In this document: piece by piece, positions 18,959 through 26,156 of the stretch | How positions within the stretch are numbered: position 1 is the stretch's first letter | How the letters are laid out: each line of letters begins with the position of its first letter | IMG/VR virus record: IMGVR_UViG_3300033148_007689 | Span: 1-57,013 of that record | Strand: one strand, 5' to 3' | Source: a virus | Length of the DNA: 57,013 nucleotides | The notes under the pieces: model-generated | What the model saw: the letters and a program-made list of their open reading frames with translations, nothing else | Told to the model about the DNA's origin: nothing | Database searches by the model: none | Translations under genes and position numbers: made by a program

Positions 18959-19312
18959 ATGAAGAAACTTTTACTTGTAATCTCTATTCTTTTACTTTCT
19001 GCTTGTGCTACAAATACAAATTGTCTAATATCTGCTTTAACACAGGCAGAAAAAGTACAGGATAAAAGTACCATTATCTTTGTAGAAGGTTGGGTTGTAC
19101 GTCCTGATGCACGTCATGTTCAATTATGGGTATTCAATAAAGAAAAAGGAATCTTTGAAATTAGATCAGGCAAGATGTCGCAGTTCTATGGTGTGAAATT
19201 CTATTCCTATAGACAGTATATAGACAGAGTGAATAATAACCATTGGCTTGATAAGAAGAAAGATAAATGTCAAAGAAAATCCACTAATAAATCAAAAGGA
19301 GGGAGCAAATGA
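18959..19312 (+). CDS. Small lipoprotein
   Basis: 117 residues from ATG 18959, preceded by agaagga (18948-18954). The signal MKKLLLVISILLLSAC has a basic start, a hydrophobic core and a lipobox (LSAC), so the Cys at residue 16 should be lipidated after export. The remaining ~100 residues are soluble and end in a lysine-rich tail. A phage lipoprotein could act in superinfection exclusion or as an outer-membrane spanin; nothing here decides between them. It suggests a host with lipoprotein sorting. Confidence 0.7.
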   Translation: MKKLLLVISILLLSACATNTNCLISALTQAEKVQDKSTIIFVEGWVVRPDARHVQLWVFNKEKGIFEIRSGKMSQFYGVKFYSYRQYIDRVNNNHWLDKKKDKCQRKSTNKSKGGSK

Positions 19313-19887
19313 CAAAAAAAGGTAAAGACACAACTAAAACCAATGAGAACCAAATTAAGATAACGTATAATGAACTACGTAACTTAATGTTATTTTCAGT
19401 TCGCCCAGGTGAACCTTCTGCTTGGTCAAAGCTCATCAATCCTATACAGCCTGAGAGGATGTCGGGGAAGGCAAAGATTAAGCTGATGAGATTATCTACG
19501 AGACTCAATCCAATTCTGGAGGTTGCAGAGAAACTACGAAAAGAACTGATAGAGAAATATTGCTTAAAGGATGAGAAAGGGGAATATAAGGTAAGACCTT
19601 TGGATAAGTTCATACCAAAATATACAAAGCGGGATAGTAAGGGAAAGCCTATATTAGACAAAGAAGGCAACCCTGTAATTGAAATACCTGATAATCCACC
19701 TGAGAATGAAATGACATACGATCTGGGTGAGAATGAAGAGAAATTTAATAAGGAGTTGAATGAGGCTTTTAGTGTTGATGCGGAAGTACCAGGCGAAAGA
19801 ATTACTATTGATGCGAACGATATACCGAATAATATATCACCAATTGAACTAAGTGGATTGGAAAAGGTGATAAAATTTGAGGAGTAG
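19309..19887 (+). CDS. Hypothetical protein
   Basis: 192 residues with GGAGGGAG just upstream and a 4-base overlap with the lipoprotein gene. Mostly charged and helical; residues 95-130 contain a strand-turn-strand repeat feel (KRDSKGKPILDKEGNPVI). No recognised family. The IsrB element begins directly after its stop, so the original downstream neighbour is the gene now at 21161. Confidence 0.6.
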   Translation: MTKKGKDTTKTNENQIKITYNELRNLMLFSVRPGEPSAWSKLINPIQPERMSGKAKIKLMRLSTRLNPILEVAEKLRKELIEKYCLKDEKGEYKVRPLDKFIPKYTKRDSKGKPILDKEGNPVIEIPDNPPENEMTYDLGENEEKFNKELNEAFSVDAEVPGERITIDANDIPNNISPIELSGLEKVIKFEE

Positions 19888-20146
19888 AATCAAGAGCCTA
19901 ATAGCAGTTGATAGGAAAATAATAATAGTAGGGAGCTTAGCAGCAGTTGATAAAAAATAACCAAAACTTATCAAAAATAACCAGAAATGGTAAGGGCTCC
20001 GAGGCTGAGGACGGTAGTAAGTGGACTGTTGCCATCAAGTGGCGTCCTATGTTAGTTCTCACAAAATACCTTGTCATTGGCTCAGTGGCAAGCTCTATGA
20101 GAACAACGTTGCCGAGAGCAAAAATTACTATTTAAGGAGTGCTTAA
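19888..20146 (+). ncRNA. Guide RNA-like leader of the IsrB element (HEARO/omega RNA type)
   Basis: The 259 bases before the IsrB start hold a dense set of stems: aggacg/cgtcct (20009-20050 area), gttctca (20057-20063)/tgagaac (20097-20103), and inside it cttgtca/tggcaag (20073-20095 area). IscB and IsrB genes are known to be preceded by such structured RNAs (the HEARO family), which carry the target guide at their 5' end. The gene's ribosome site (aaggag) lies at the RNA's 3' end. Exact ends are not visible; the guide would derive from the left flank near 19870-19900. Confidence 0.7.
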
Positions 20147-21100
20147 ATGCAAACTAAACAGGTCAAAGTCTTTGTAGTTGATACAGAAGGGAAACCCTGT
20201 CTGCCTACACGGTCAGCAAGGGCAAGACGGTTATTGCGAGATGGCAAGGCTAAGGTGGTTCAGGTTATGCCGTTCACGATTCAGTTAAAACGGATTGTTG
20301 CTAATCCGGTTGGCTCTTTTAAAGTTGGAATTGATGATGGTGCAAAGTATGTTGGTGTTGCAGTAATCAATGATAAAACAAATGAAGCAGTGTTCAAAGG
20401 GCAAATTGAGTTAAGGCAAGATGTTAAACGTTTGATGGAACAAAGGAGGAATTATAGACGTTCTCGAAGGTCAAGGAAATTAAGATATAGACAACCAAGG
20501 TTTAATAATCGAATTAGTTACAAACTACCACATTCTATTCGGTGCAGAAAAGATTCTATTTTGAGATTTTTAAGGGATATGATGAAAAGAGCTAATATTG
20601 TTGGTATAGTAGTTGAAGAAGTTAAGTTCAACCATTCCAAATATAGATGGGGTAAACAGTTTTCTTTAGTTGAACAGGGCAAAAATTATTTAAAGGAACA
20701 AATATTAATTTTAGGATTACTGTATCGTTCTGTTCTTGGTTACGAAACTAAAGCAAAAAGGTTAAATTTAGGATTGTCAAAAACACATAGTAATGATGCC
20801 GTTGCTATAGTTTGTGATAAAAACCCTGTCATTAAAAGTCTTGAATGGATTGTAAAACCAAGAAGAACTAAAGTCTGGGAAGATAACCCTACAAAAACCT
20901 GTATAGAAAAGAATGGATTTAGACATTTTGACATTGTCAAAAGTTATAACAGAAATAAGGGTAAAATAATTGGCTCTATAAGAAGTCTTAAAGCCAGAGC
21001 AATAACACTCAGGACTTCTTTTGATGACAACTTTGCTGTATCATATAATAAAACCAAGTTACTTCAACGACCGAAGGGTTTGGTTTATTTACAGGGATGA
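20147..21100 (+). CDS. isrB: IsrB-type RNA-guided nuclease (IscB family, HNH missing)
   Basis: 317 residues. An N-terminal PLMP-like domain (KPCLPTRSARARRLL) is followed by RuvC-I (GIDDG, D63), an arginine-rich bridge helix (98-121), RuvC-II (GIVVEE, E157/E158) and RuvC-III (SKTHSNDA, H214, D217). Where IscB carries an HNH domain between RuvC-II and RuvC-III there are only about 55 residues with no HNH motif, so it resembles IsrB, known as an RNA-guided nickase. RuvC residues look intact. It sits co-directional with the tail genes and is a mobile insert. Confidence 0.8.
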   Translation: MQTKQVKVFVVDTEGKPCLPTRSARARRLLRDGKAKVVQVMPFTIQLKRIVANPVGSFKVGIDDGAKYVGVAVINDKTNEAVFKGQIELRQDVKRLMEQRRNYRRSRRSRKLRYRQPRFNNRISYKLPHSIRCRKDSILRFLRDMMKRANIVGIVVEEVKFNHSKYRWGKQFSLVEQGKNYLKEQILILGLLYRSVLGYETKAKRLNLGLSKTHSNDAVAIVCDKNPVIKSLEWIVKPRRTKVWEDNPTKTCIEKNGFRHFDIVKSYNRNKGKIIGSIRSLKARAITLRTSFDDNFAVSYNKTKLLQRPKGLVYLQG

Positions 21101-21155
21101 AGAAAGGCGTCCTTCAAAAACTACCTACCTATTTTTGGTGGTTTTTGTAAACCAG
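21101..21155 (+). repeat. Transposon right end, copy 1
   Basis: Starts right after the isrB stop: agaaaggcgtccttc, then ctacct...tttttggtggtttttgtaaaccag. Copies on the other strand at 33839-33891 and 37603-37655 match over most of this length. The inverted core (ggttt...aaacc) is typical of the subterminal hairpins bound by Y1 transposases. Confidence 0.75.
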
Positions 21156-21160
21156 ATAAA

Positions 21161-21355
21161 ATGATTAAGCATCAATTTGAAAAGTGTCCAGACTGCGAAG
21201 GCAGAGGTTATATCCCCATTCAAATGCCATCGGGCAGGGAGATGGGGGTATTCACCTGCCCATACTGTAAAGACTCACCAAAGCCTGGCTATATCGTGAA
21301 GAGGGTCGAGGATACTACAAGAAATCAAGACTTGACAGAAGGAAATGAATTATGA
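21161..21355 (+). CDS. Small DnaJ-like zinc-finger protein
   Basis: 64 residues with CPDCEGRGYI and CPYCK, the CxxCxGxG pattern of DnaJ zinc fingers, about 27 residues apart. ATG 21161 lies only 5 nt after the transposon right end and has no Shine-Dalgarno sequence, so the insertion may have cut off the original ribosome site. It overlaps the micro-ORF at 21345. Likely a small adaptor or chaperone-like factor; role unknown. Confidence 0.6.
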   Translation: MIKHQFEKCPDCEGRGYIPIQMPSGREMGVFTCPYCKDSPKPGYIVKRVEDTTRNQDLTEGNEL

Positions 21356-21413
21356 ACTTTATTATCAATTTGAAAAAGAAACAAAGGAGATGAAAACCAT
21401 TGTCCGTCTATAA
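21345..21413 (+). CDS. Micro-ORF (22 residues) before a fibre gene
   Basis: ATG 21345 encodes MNYELYYQFEKETKEM..., ending inside the next gene's start region. Seventeen bases (aactttattatcaattt) are identical to part of the 12619-12729 micro-gene. Its AAGGAG serves the downstream TTG start at 21400, so it is probably a coupling peptide. Confidence 0.4.
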   Translation: MNYELYYQFEKETKEMKTIVRL

Positions 21414-22209
21414 TACTGGAAACGTAAAGCTAAGAGCTGGAAGCAGTATAGTTGTTGGTTCTGGGACATCCTTTAATACCCATGTTTCATCAGGGTATCT
21501 CTTTAAGCTAACTTCTGAAGCAGTGTGTTATTCCATCGCAGCAGTAAACAGTGCTACTAGATTAACCCTGAGCTCCAGATATACAAATACCTCATATCAA
21601 ACTGCACGAGCAGAAAATATTGCTTCGATAACAACTGCAACACGGGTTTATTCTGGTACGCTAGACCATACGCCTGTCATACAAAGTGAACTTACAATAA
21701 ATGCTAGTATAGAAAAATTCACCGATGACGGGGCCGGTGTGTTGACAGGTAGCTGTGGGGGAAGCGGAACGGTTTCTTATGACGATGGAGAAATCAATAT
21801 CACTCTAGGTACATCTGCCCTCGCCACAACAAATATGAGCGCTAGCTACTATTCGGGGGATACTATGAATAGTATGCCCTTTCAAATCGTTACAGACTAC
21901 ACTCCACATTATCGCTTTCCAGAAATCAGTGCAAATGACGTTAGTTTCCCACATCTGTACACAAAGGCCGTCCGCCTCATCGACTCCAAAATGTACTCTG
22001 CAAGCGTTGATACGATAAAAGTCGTCAGCCATCTAAAAATGGGCAGCCATCAATACCTCCTGTTTGGAGATGCAAACAACCAAGCATCTGTCGAAGCAGC
22101 AGCTACTGCTGTTGACGCTTCGTGCAAAGGATCAATGTATATGAGCACTGCTGGTACTCTCTGGTTTATGACATCAGATAATACAGCAGCGTCTGTAACG
22201 CTAACATGA
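21400..22209 (+). CDS. Fibre-like structural protein
   Basis: 269 residues from TTG 21400, 11 nt after AAGGAG (21383-21388). Composition is that of a beta-rich structural protein (many S, T, A, G; no catalytic motif). The opening SVYNTGNVKLRAGSSIVVGSGTSF resembles the starts of phage fibre or collar proteins. Its lower A+T content than neighbours suggests recent exchange. It lies between the fibre genes and the lysis genes. Confidence 0.6.
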   Translation: MSVYNTGNVKLRAGSSIVVGSGTSFNTHVSSGYLFKLTSEAVCYSIAAVNSATRLTLSSRYTNTSYQTARAENIASITTATRVYSGTLDHTPVIQSELTINASIEKFTDDGAGVLTGSCGGSGTVSYDDGEINITLGTSALATTNMSASYYSGDTMNSMPFQIVTDYTPHYRFPEISANDVSFPHLYTKAVRLIDSKMYSASVDTIKVVSHLKMGSHQYLLFGDANNQASVEAAATAVDASCKGSMYMSTAGTLWFMTSDNTAASVTLT

Positions 22210-22224
22210 TAAAGGAGCGTGTAT

Positions 22225-22644
22225 ATGAAAATGGATTATACCACTAAATTTTTCAAGCTCTATGAGTTAGTTCCAAAAGCTACATATGAGTTATTAAAAA
22301 ATAGACCCTGGGTAATATGGCAACTCTTTGATGAGCGGATACTGTATTCTGCCGACCGTATACGAAAACGATATGGAAAAATGCTTGCTAATACTTGGTA
22401 CTGGGGTGGGGGACACCAATATAGAGGTTGGCGTCCACCTGATTGTGGGGTTGGAGCAGTATATTCACAACATAGATTCGGTCGGGCTATAGATCTTGAA
22501 CCTATAGAGGTTACAGCTGAAGAAATTCGTCAGGATATTAAAAAGGGAGAAAATTTTCGATACATAACCTGTATTGAAGAAAATGTTCCCTGGCTTCATA
22601 TAGATGTTCGCAACTATAAAGGATTATTAATAGTTAGCCCGTAG
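22225..22644 (+). CDS. Endolysin, M15-type peptidase
   Basis: 139 residues from ATG 22225 (aaggagcg upstream). Motifs SQHRFGRAIDLE and PWLHIDVR provide the His, Asp and His zinc ligands of the M15 D-Ala-D-Ala carboxypeptidase / VanY-like fold; several phage endolysins use this domain. It would cut peptide stems of peptidoglycan at lysis. No signal peptide, so it needs the holin encoded 14 nt downstream. Confidence 0.82.
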   Translation: MKMDYTTKFFKLYELVPKATYELLKNRPWVIWQLFDERILYSADRIRKRYGKMLANTWYWGGGHQYRGWRPPDCGVGAVYSQHRFGRAIDLEPIEVTAEEIRQDIKKGENFRYITCIEENVPWLHIDVRNYKGLLIVSP

Positions 22645-22658
22645 AAAGGAGAAGTGAA

Positions 22659-23225
22659 ATGAAATTAGGCAGTATTTTAGCAAAGGTAGGTACATCAGTT
22701 CTTAGGAACGTAGTACCAGGAAGTGGATTTATTATTGATGCAGTTAATGAGTTTCTACCAAAAGATAAAAAACTCCCTACAGAAGCTACAGGAACTCAGA
22801 TTACACAAGCAGTGAACACTCTTCCACCTGATCAACAAGTCCAGCTATTATCAAAAGAGTATGATGTTGAAATAGCAGAGATTAACTCTTGGACTCAAGT
22901 ACAAGGATCTCTAGCTGAGGTGGATAAGGTAGGAGCATCAACAAGGCCACAAATCGCTATGATGATGGCAAAAGTTACTTCTTTTGTCATAATTGCATTT
23001 TCTACTATATGGATGGTAGCTGTGCTTAACAACCAAGTAGCTATGATTAAGACATTAGCAGATTCTTGGCCTTTAATGTTAACTGTTATTGCAACACCTA
23101 CAGCTCTGCTCAGAGCATATTTTGGAATGAGAAGCAAAGAAAAAAAGAACCGTTACAGTGCTGCAGTAGGACAACCTATACAGTCAAACTTATTGACAAA
23201 TATCATCAGTATGATAAGAAAGTGA
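22659..23225 (+). CDS. Holin, 3TM type
   Basis: 188 residues. An amphipathic N-terminus, then a proline-rich middle, then RPQIAMMMAKVTSFVIIAFS and a second hydrophobic stretch (SWPLMLTVIATPTALLRAYF). The RP before the first helix and the YFGMRS ending fit the holin superfamily seen in gene transfer agents and phages (GTA_holin_3TM). It follows the endolysin with aaaggag and is the last gene of the rightward block. Confidence 0.7.
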   Translation: MKLGSILAKVGTSVLRNVVPGSGFIIDAVNEFLPKDKKLPTEATGTQITQAVNTLPPDQQVQLLSKEYDVEIAEINSWTQVQGSLAEVDKVGASTRPQIAMMMAKVTSFVIIAFSTIWMVAVLNNQVAMIKTLADSWPLMLTVIATPTALLRAYFGMRSKEKKNRYSAAVGQPIQSNLLTNIISMIRK

Positions 23226-23319
23226 TTCTTTCCAGGATAGCGTCTTAGAGAATGACCCCTCCATGTTAGACACGGACTGATGTGAAGGGGTATCTCTGGA
23301 GCCATAAGACTTACTTGTC
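23226..23319. other. Convergence zone between the two transcription blocks
   Basis: About 95 bases between the holin stop and the facing 54-residue gene. acccct (23255-23260 area) and aggggt (23286-23291 area) can pair around a 26-nt loop, but no T-tract is seen on either side. A bidirectional terminator is expected here and could not be demonstrated. Confidence 0.35.
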
Positions 23320-23484
23320 CTATGAAGTATCCTTCTTCTTTTCATAGACTCCCTTTACTAGATTTATTATTTCATCTACCTCCTCTTTCTTCAGAGCTGT
23401 AGCAGTTTTTACTTCATCAATAAACCCATTAACCTCTTTATAAAAAGATTCTTTTTCTTTATCATCCAAATACTCCTTTTCCAT
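23320..23484 (-). CDS. Small acidic/helical protein (54 residues)
   Basis: Opens with MEKEYLDDKEKESFYKEV and is almost entirely charged helix. GGAGG lies 6 nt before ATG 23484. Its stop precedes the holin end on the facing strand. No family recognised; it is the last gene of the leftward block. Confidence 0.55.
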   Translation of the reverse strand: MEKEYLDDKEKESFYKEVNGFIDEVKTATALKKEEVDEIINLVKGVYEKKKDTS

Positions 23485-23495
23485 TTATTTCCTCC

Positions 23496-24452
23496 CTACC
23501 TTGCTACCGTTGTCACTAAGGCTTTACGTTTTTCTTTACTTAAAGTTGAAATTCTTTCTCTCCCAATGGATCCACACTCATTACACCTAAATGCTCTAAA
23601 CTTACTAACACTTGTGTAGTAGTATCCTCTCCAATCAAGATTAGTACTACCACATGTAGGACAGACTGGTTTATCAGATTCAACATATAACCCAGTATTT
23701 ATACTACTCTTAATCCAAGGTCTTAATTTTACATACAGTTCCTCTAATGCTACTACATCCTGCCTGTTATACTCCTCCATATACTTTAGAGCTTCTCTAT
23801 CTCCTTTAATGCATTTCTTCCACAGGTCGTAGGATGTATCTAGCTTATTAGACAAACCAAACATATTACAAACATATGAAAGAGTATAAGACGAAAATGC
23901 AAAATACCTTTTTACAACCTGTAAGGTATCTACAACTTGATAAGGCATTGGTGGCATTAAACCATGTTTTATAAAACGAGCATTAGCTTTCCTAACATCA
24001 AAGCGAGAGCAATTATGCGCTATAGCGACATCGGCCTCATCCAATAAACTCCATATTCCTTTCATTATTCTCTTATCATCTTTGGCAATTGCCTCCTTTG
24101 GAGAGAGAATGTCTGACATAATCTCCGAGTCGAAGAGCCACTTCGCCGACCACCCAAGACAAAACCAATCTTCTATAATGTTAGATGGGGGGATAGCTTG
24201 TCGATACAAACCCCAGACGTATACTTCCATCATAGCTGTCTCAATATCAAATAGTAAAATCTTTGGTGCTTGAGGGGCTTCCTGCCCCAAGGCAAGCCTT
24301 TTGGCCTTAAGCCAAGAACCAAACCTCCTTCGTAAAGTCCTACCTGCTGGTTTATCTTTATCTTTTAATGTATCATACTTTGCAGCTGAGATATTCTCAC
24401 CATGAACTAGAAGCATCTGTTTGAACCTTCTTAGTAAAGTATCATCGTCCAT
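23496..24452 (-). CDS. DnaQ-like 3'-5' exonuclease with C-terminal zinc ribbon
   Basis: 318 residues. From about residue 62: LLFDIETA (Exo I, D-x-E), AHNCSRFDV (Exo II) and EYNRQDVVALEEL (Exo III), the DEDD order of RNase H-like exonucleases close to the YprB/RNase_H_2 group. The end carries CPTCG and CNECG, a zinc ribbon. It could proofread, trim DNA ends or act in recombination; no polymerase is in the window. The start lies 6 nt downstream of a transposon right end, which may supply its 5' leader. Confidence 0.75.
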   Translation of the reverse strand: MDDDTLLRRFKQMLLVHGENISAAKYDTLKDKDKPAGRTLRRRFGSWLKAKRLALGQEAPQAPKILLFDIETAMMEVYVWGLYRQAIPPSNIIEDWFCLGWSAKWLFDSEIMSDILSPKEAIAKDDKRIMKGIWSLLDEADVAIAHNCSRFDVRKANARFIKHGLMPPMPYQVVDTLQVVKRYFAFSSYTLSYVCNMFGLSNKLDTSYDLWKKCIKGDREALKYMEEYNRQDVVALEELYVKLRPWIKSSINTGLYVESDKPVCPTCGSTNLDWRGYYYTSVSKFRAFRCNECGSIGRERISTLSKEKRKALVTTVAR

Positions 24453-24457
24453 TTTTC

Positions 24458-24555
24458 TGGTTTATCAAACTTATAAAAAGTTTGAATGGGCCTCCTTTAA
24501 ACCCATTAAACGTTTATGTTGATTTCCTGCTTCACAGACAACAGTTTCACTTCAG
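24458..24555 (-). repeat. tnpB element right end and probable guide-RNA 3' region
   Basis: Downstream of tnpB on the minus strand: an imperfect set of stems, then aaactt/aagttt (24468-24484) and the terminal gataaaccag. The ending AAACCAG is shared with the isrB-type right ends. In tnpB elements the right end and the tnpB 3' end encode the guide RNA scaffold, and the bases just past the boundary (here the start of the exonuclease gene) act as guide. Confidence 0.6.
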
Positions 24556-25653
24556 CTAGGCTGAGGCCAGAGCTCTCGTCTCCACAGGCTTAGCTTTGGG
24601 CAAACCCTGCCCTAGTATGTTAATTGCGGCATTCAAATCTCTATCGAGAGTTAAACCACAATCACATTTATAAACTCTCTGATGTAAAGGCATGTCCTGT
24701 ATCTTCCCACACTTAGAACACATTTTTGAACTAGGGAAGAATCTATCAATGACCCTTACTTCCTCACATTTACTGGCTAAGAATTGTTTTATTTTGTAAA
24801 AGTTAGCTCTTGAAACAGCTTTACTTAAATGTCTGTTTTTCTGCATTCCCTTTACATTCAAATCCTCAAGTACAACAGTATGATAGTTGTTAGCTATGTA
24901 GTGTGTCATTTTATGTATGTAGTCATCTATCACACATTTAATCTTATAGTGAAGTTTAGCTATCCTCAATCTTGCTTTGGCTCTGTTCTTACTACCCTTC
25001 TTCTTACGGGATAAACTCTTTTGAGCACGTCTGAGCTGTTTATCATATTTGTAGTATGTTTTCGGATTCTCGAAAACAGTCCCGTCAGAGAGTGTGGCTA
25101 GTGTCTTTATCCCCAAATCAATCCCGACAGCGCCTGAAACTTGGTTCTCGCTTTCAGTCTTGTCAGTTTCAACTGATATAGAAACAAACCACTTACCTGC
25201 TCTCTGCTTAATTGTAGCTGACATTAACTTGCCTGTAAACCTCAGCTCCTCAGTCATTCGTACCCATCCGAGTCTCGGTATTCTTATCTTCTTACCATCA
25301 ACAACAAATTTGCTGTTATCCACTGTAAAAGATTCGTGAATACCTTTTTTATGAAACTTGGGATACTTACTTCTCTTTCTAAAGAAGTTTATAAATGCCC
25401 TGTTGAGGTTTTCAAAAGCTGCATCAACCACACATTTTGTCACTTCCATAACAAAAGGAAACTCGGCTCTTTTAATAGTTGTAAACTCCTTCTTAAGCTC
25501 CCTGCTGTTTGGTTTATTTCCCTTCTCATATTCTTCTTTCCATCTAGCAAGCCCCCAGTTATAGACAAACCGTTGAACGCCACAGGCTTTCTGTAAATAT
25601 GTAGCCCGTTTATTGTTTGGCCTTAGCTGCATAACATGTGAGCGTATTTTCAT
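24556..25653 (-). CDS. tnpB: TnpB, RNA-guided transposon nuclease (intact)
   Basis: 365 residues, full length for the family. An N-terminal OrfB helix-turn-helix part (VQRFVYNWGLARW), a beta-barrel region, then RuvC residues D179 (GIDLG), E263 (VVLEDLNVKGM) and D337/D339 (LDRDLNAAIN), plus a zinc finger C312, C315, C330, C332. All look intact. Its ATG overlaps the previous stop (TAATG), so it is translated in the phage operon. No tnpA is nearby. TnpB cuts DNA next to a TAM with an omega RNA and helps keep the element at its site. Confidence 0.9.
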   Translation of the reverse strand: MKIRSHVMQLRPNNKRATYLQKACGVQRFVYNWGLARWKEEYEKGNKPNSRELKKEFTTIKRAEFPFVMEVTKCVVDAAFENLNRAFINFFRKRSKYPKFHKKGIHESFTVDNSKFVVDGKKIRIPRLGWVRMTEELRFTGKLMSATIKQRAGKWFVSISVETDKTESENQVSGAVGIDLGIKTLATLSDGTVFENPKTYYKYDKQLRRAQKSLSRKKKGSKNRAKARLRIAKLHYKIKCVIDDYIHKMTHYIANNYHTVVLEDLNVKGMQKNRHLSKAVSRANFYKIKQFLASKCEEVRVIDRFFPSSKMCSKCGKIQDMPLHQRVYKCDCGLTLDRDLNAAINILGQGLPKAKPVETRALASA

Positions 25654-25814
25654 TATTTGCTTTCCTTTATTTCTTTTAATTCTTCCTCAATAACCTTCCT
25701 TTTGCCCCTCCTCAACTTATCCTTGTCGTATCTTCTCTTTTTTCCAAAAGGGAAACCAGGAGGAGGAACGCTCCTGCGTATTTCTTTGTAAGGGTCTAGT
25801 TTTTCTTTTCCCAT
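25653..25814 (-). CDS. Small basic protein (53 residues)
   Basis: Encodes MGKEKLDPYKEIRRSV..., rich in Lys and Arg, with a PPPGFPFGKKRRYDKDK segment. The stop overlaps tnpB's start. It reads as a nucleic-acid-binding small phage protein, not part of the transposon family. Function unknown. Confidence 0.55.
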   Translation of the reverse strand: MGKEKLDPYKEIRRSVPPPGFPFGKKRRYDKDKLRRGKRKVIEEELKEIKESK

Positions 25815-25819
25815 AGTGT

Positions 25820-25963
25820 TTACCAAAAAATGAGTATCAATATTAACAAAGTCAGTGGAATCGTTACTGGAAAAAACATAAGGTACAGAGCAAAAAGAGA
25901 CACTACAGTTGAACCTAGAATTGCTAACGCCCCAAGCATAATGTTTTTAATACAGTCCATCAT
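25820..25963 (-). CDS. Small membrane protein (47 residues)
   Basis: After MMDCIKNIM two hydrophobic stretches (LGALAILGSTVVSLFALYLM and PVTIPLTLLILILIFW) can form a helical hairpin in the membrane. ATG 25963 lies within the last codons of the upstream gene. Phage early regions often carry such peptides; role unknown. Confidence 0.5.
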   Translation of the reverse strand: MMDCIKNIMLGALAILGSTVVSLFALYLMFFPVTIPLTLLILILIFW

Positions 25964-26156
25964 CTTCTGTCACCTCAATTTTTAGATCTCCTTTACCAAA
26001 CTTATTGTATATCTTCACTCTTCTTCTTTTGAAACCTTTTACTCCAATCAACATGCTAATTAGTCTTTCACCACCCACAGGATCCCCGCTAGTATGCGCA
26101 CCATACCAAGTTTTCAACCACTTCTCTTTCTTAGATGCTGGTATTGTTATAATCAT
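25947..26156 (-). CDS. Hypothetical protein downstream of the reductase
   Basis: 69 residues; ATG 26156 overlaps the reductase stop (TAATG), so the two are coupled. Basic and beta-rich (FKRRRVKIYNKFGKGDLKIEV). No family recognised. Coupling suggests dosage linked to the reductase, not proof of a shared task. Confidence 0.55.
   Translation of the reverse strand: MIITIPASKKEKWLKTWYGAHTSGDPVGGERLISMLIGVKGFKRRRVKIYNKFGKGDLKIEVTEDDGLY

Larger units (their letters stand above)
19888..21155 (+). mobile_element. IS200/IS605-like non-autonomous element carrying IsrB
   Basis: Composed of the structured leader, isrB and a right end (21101-21155) whose sequence ends in the hairpin ggtttttgtaaacc followed by AG. 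The same right end recurs at 33839-33891 and 37603-37655. No TnpA transposase is encoded here, so movement would need one in trans. It separates the gene at 19309 from that at 21161. The left boundary is estimated. Confidence 0.65.
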
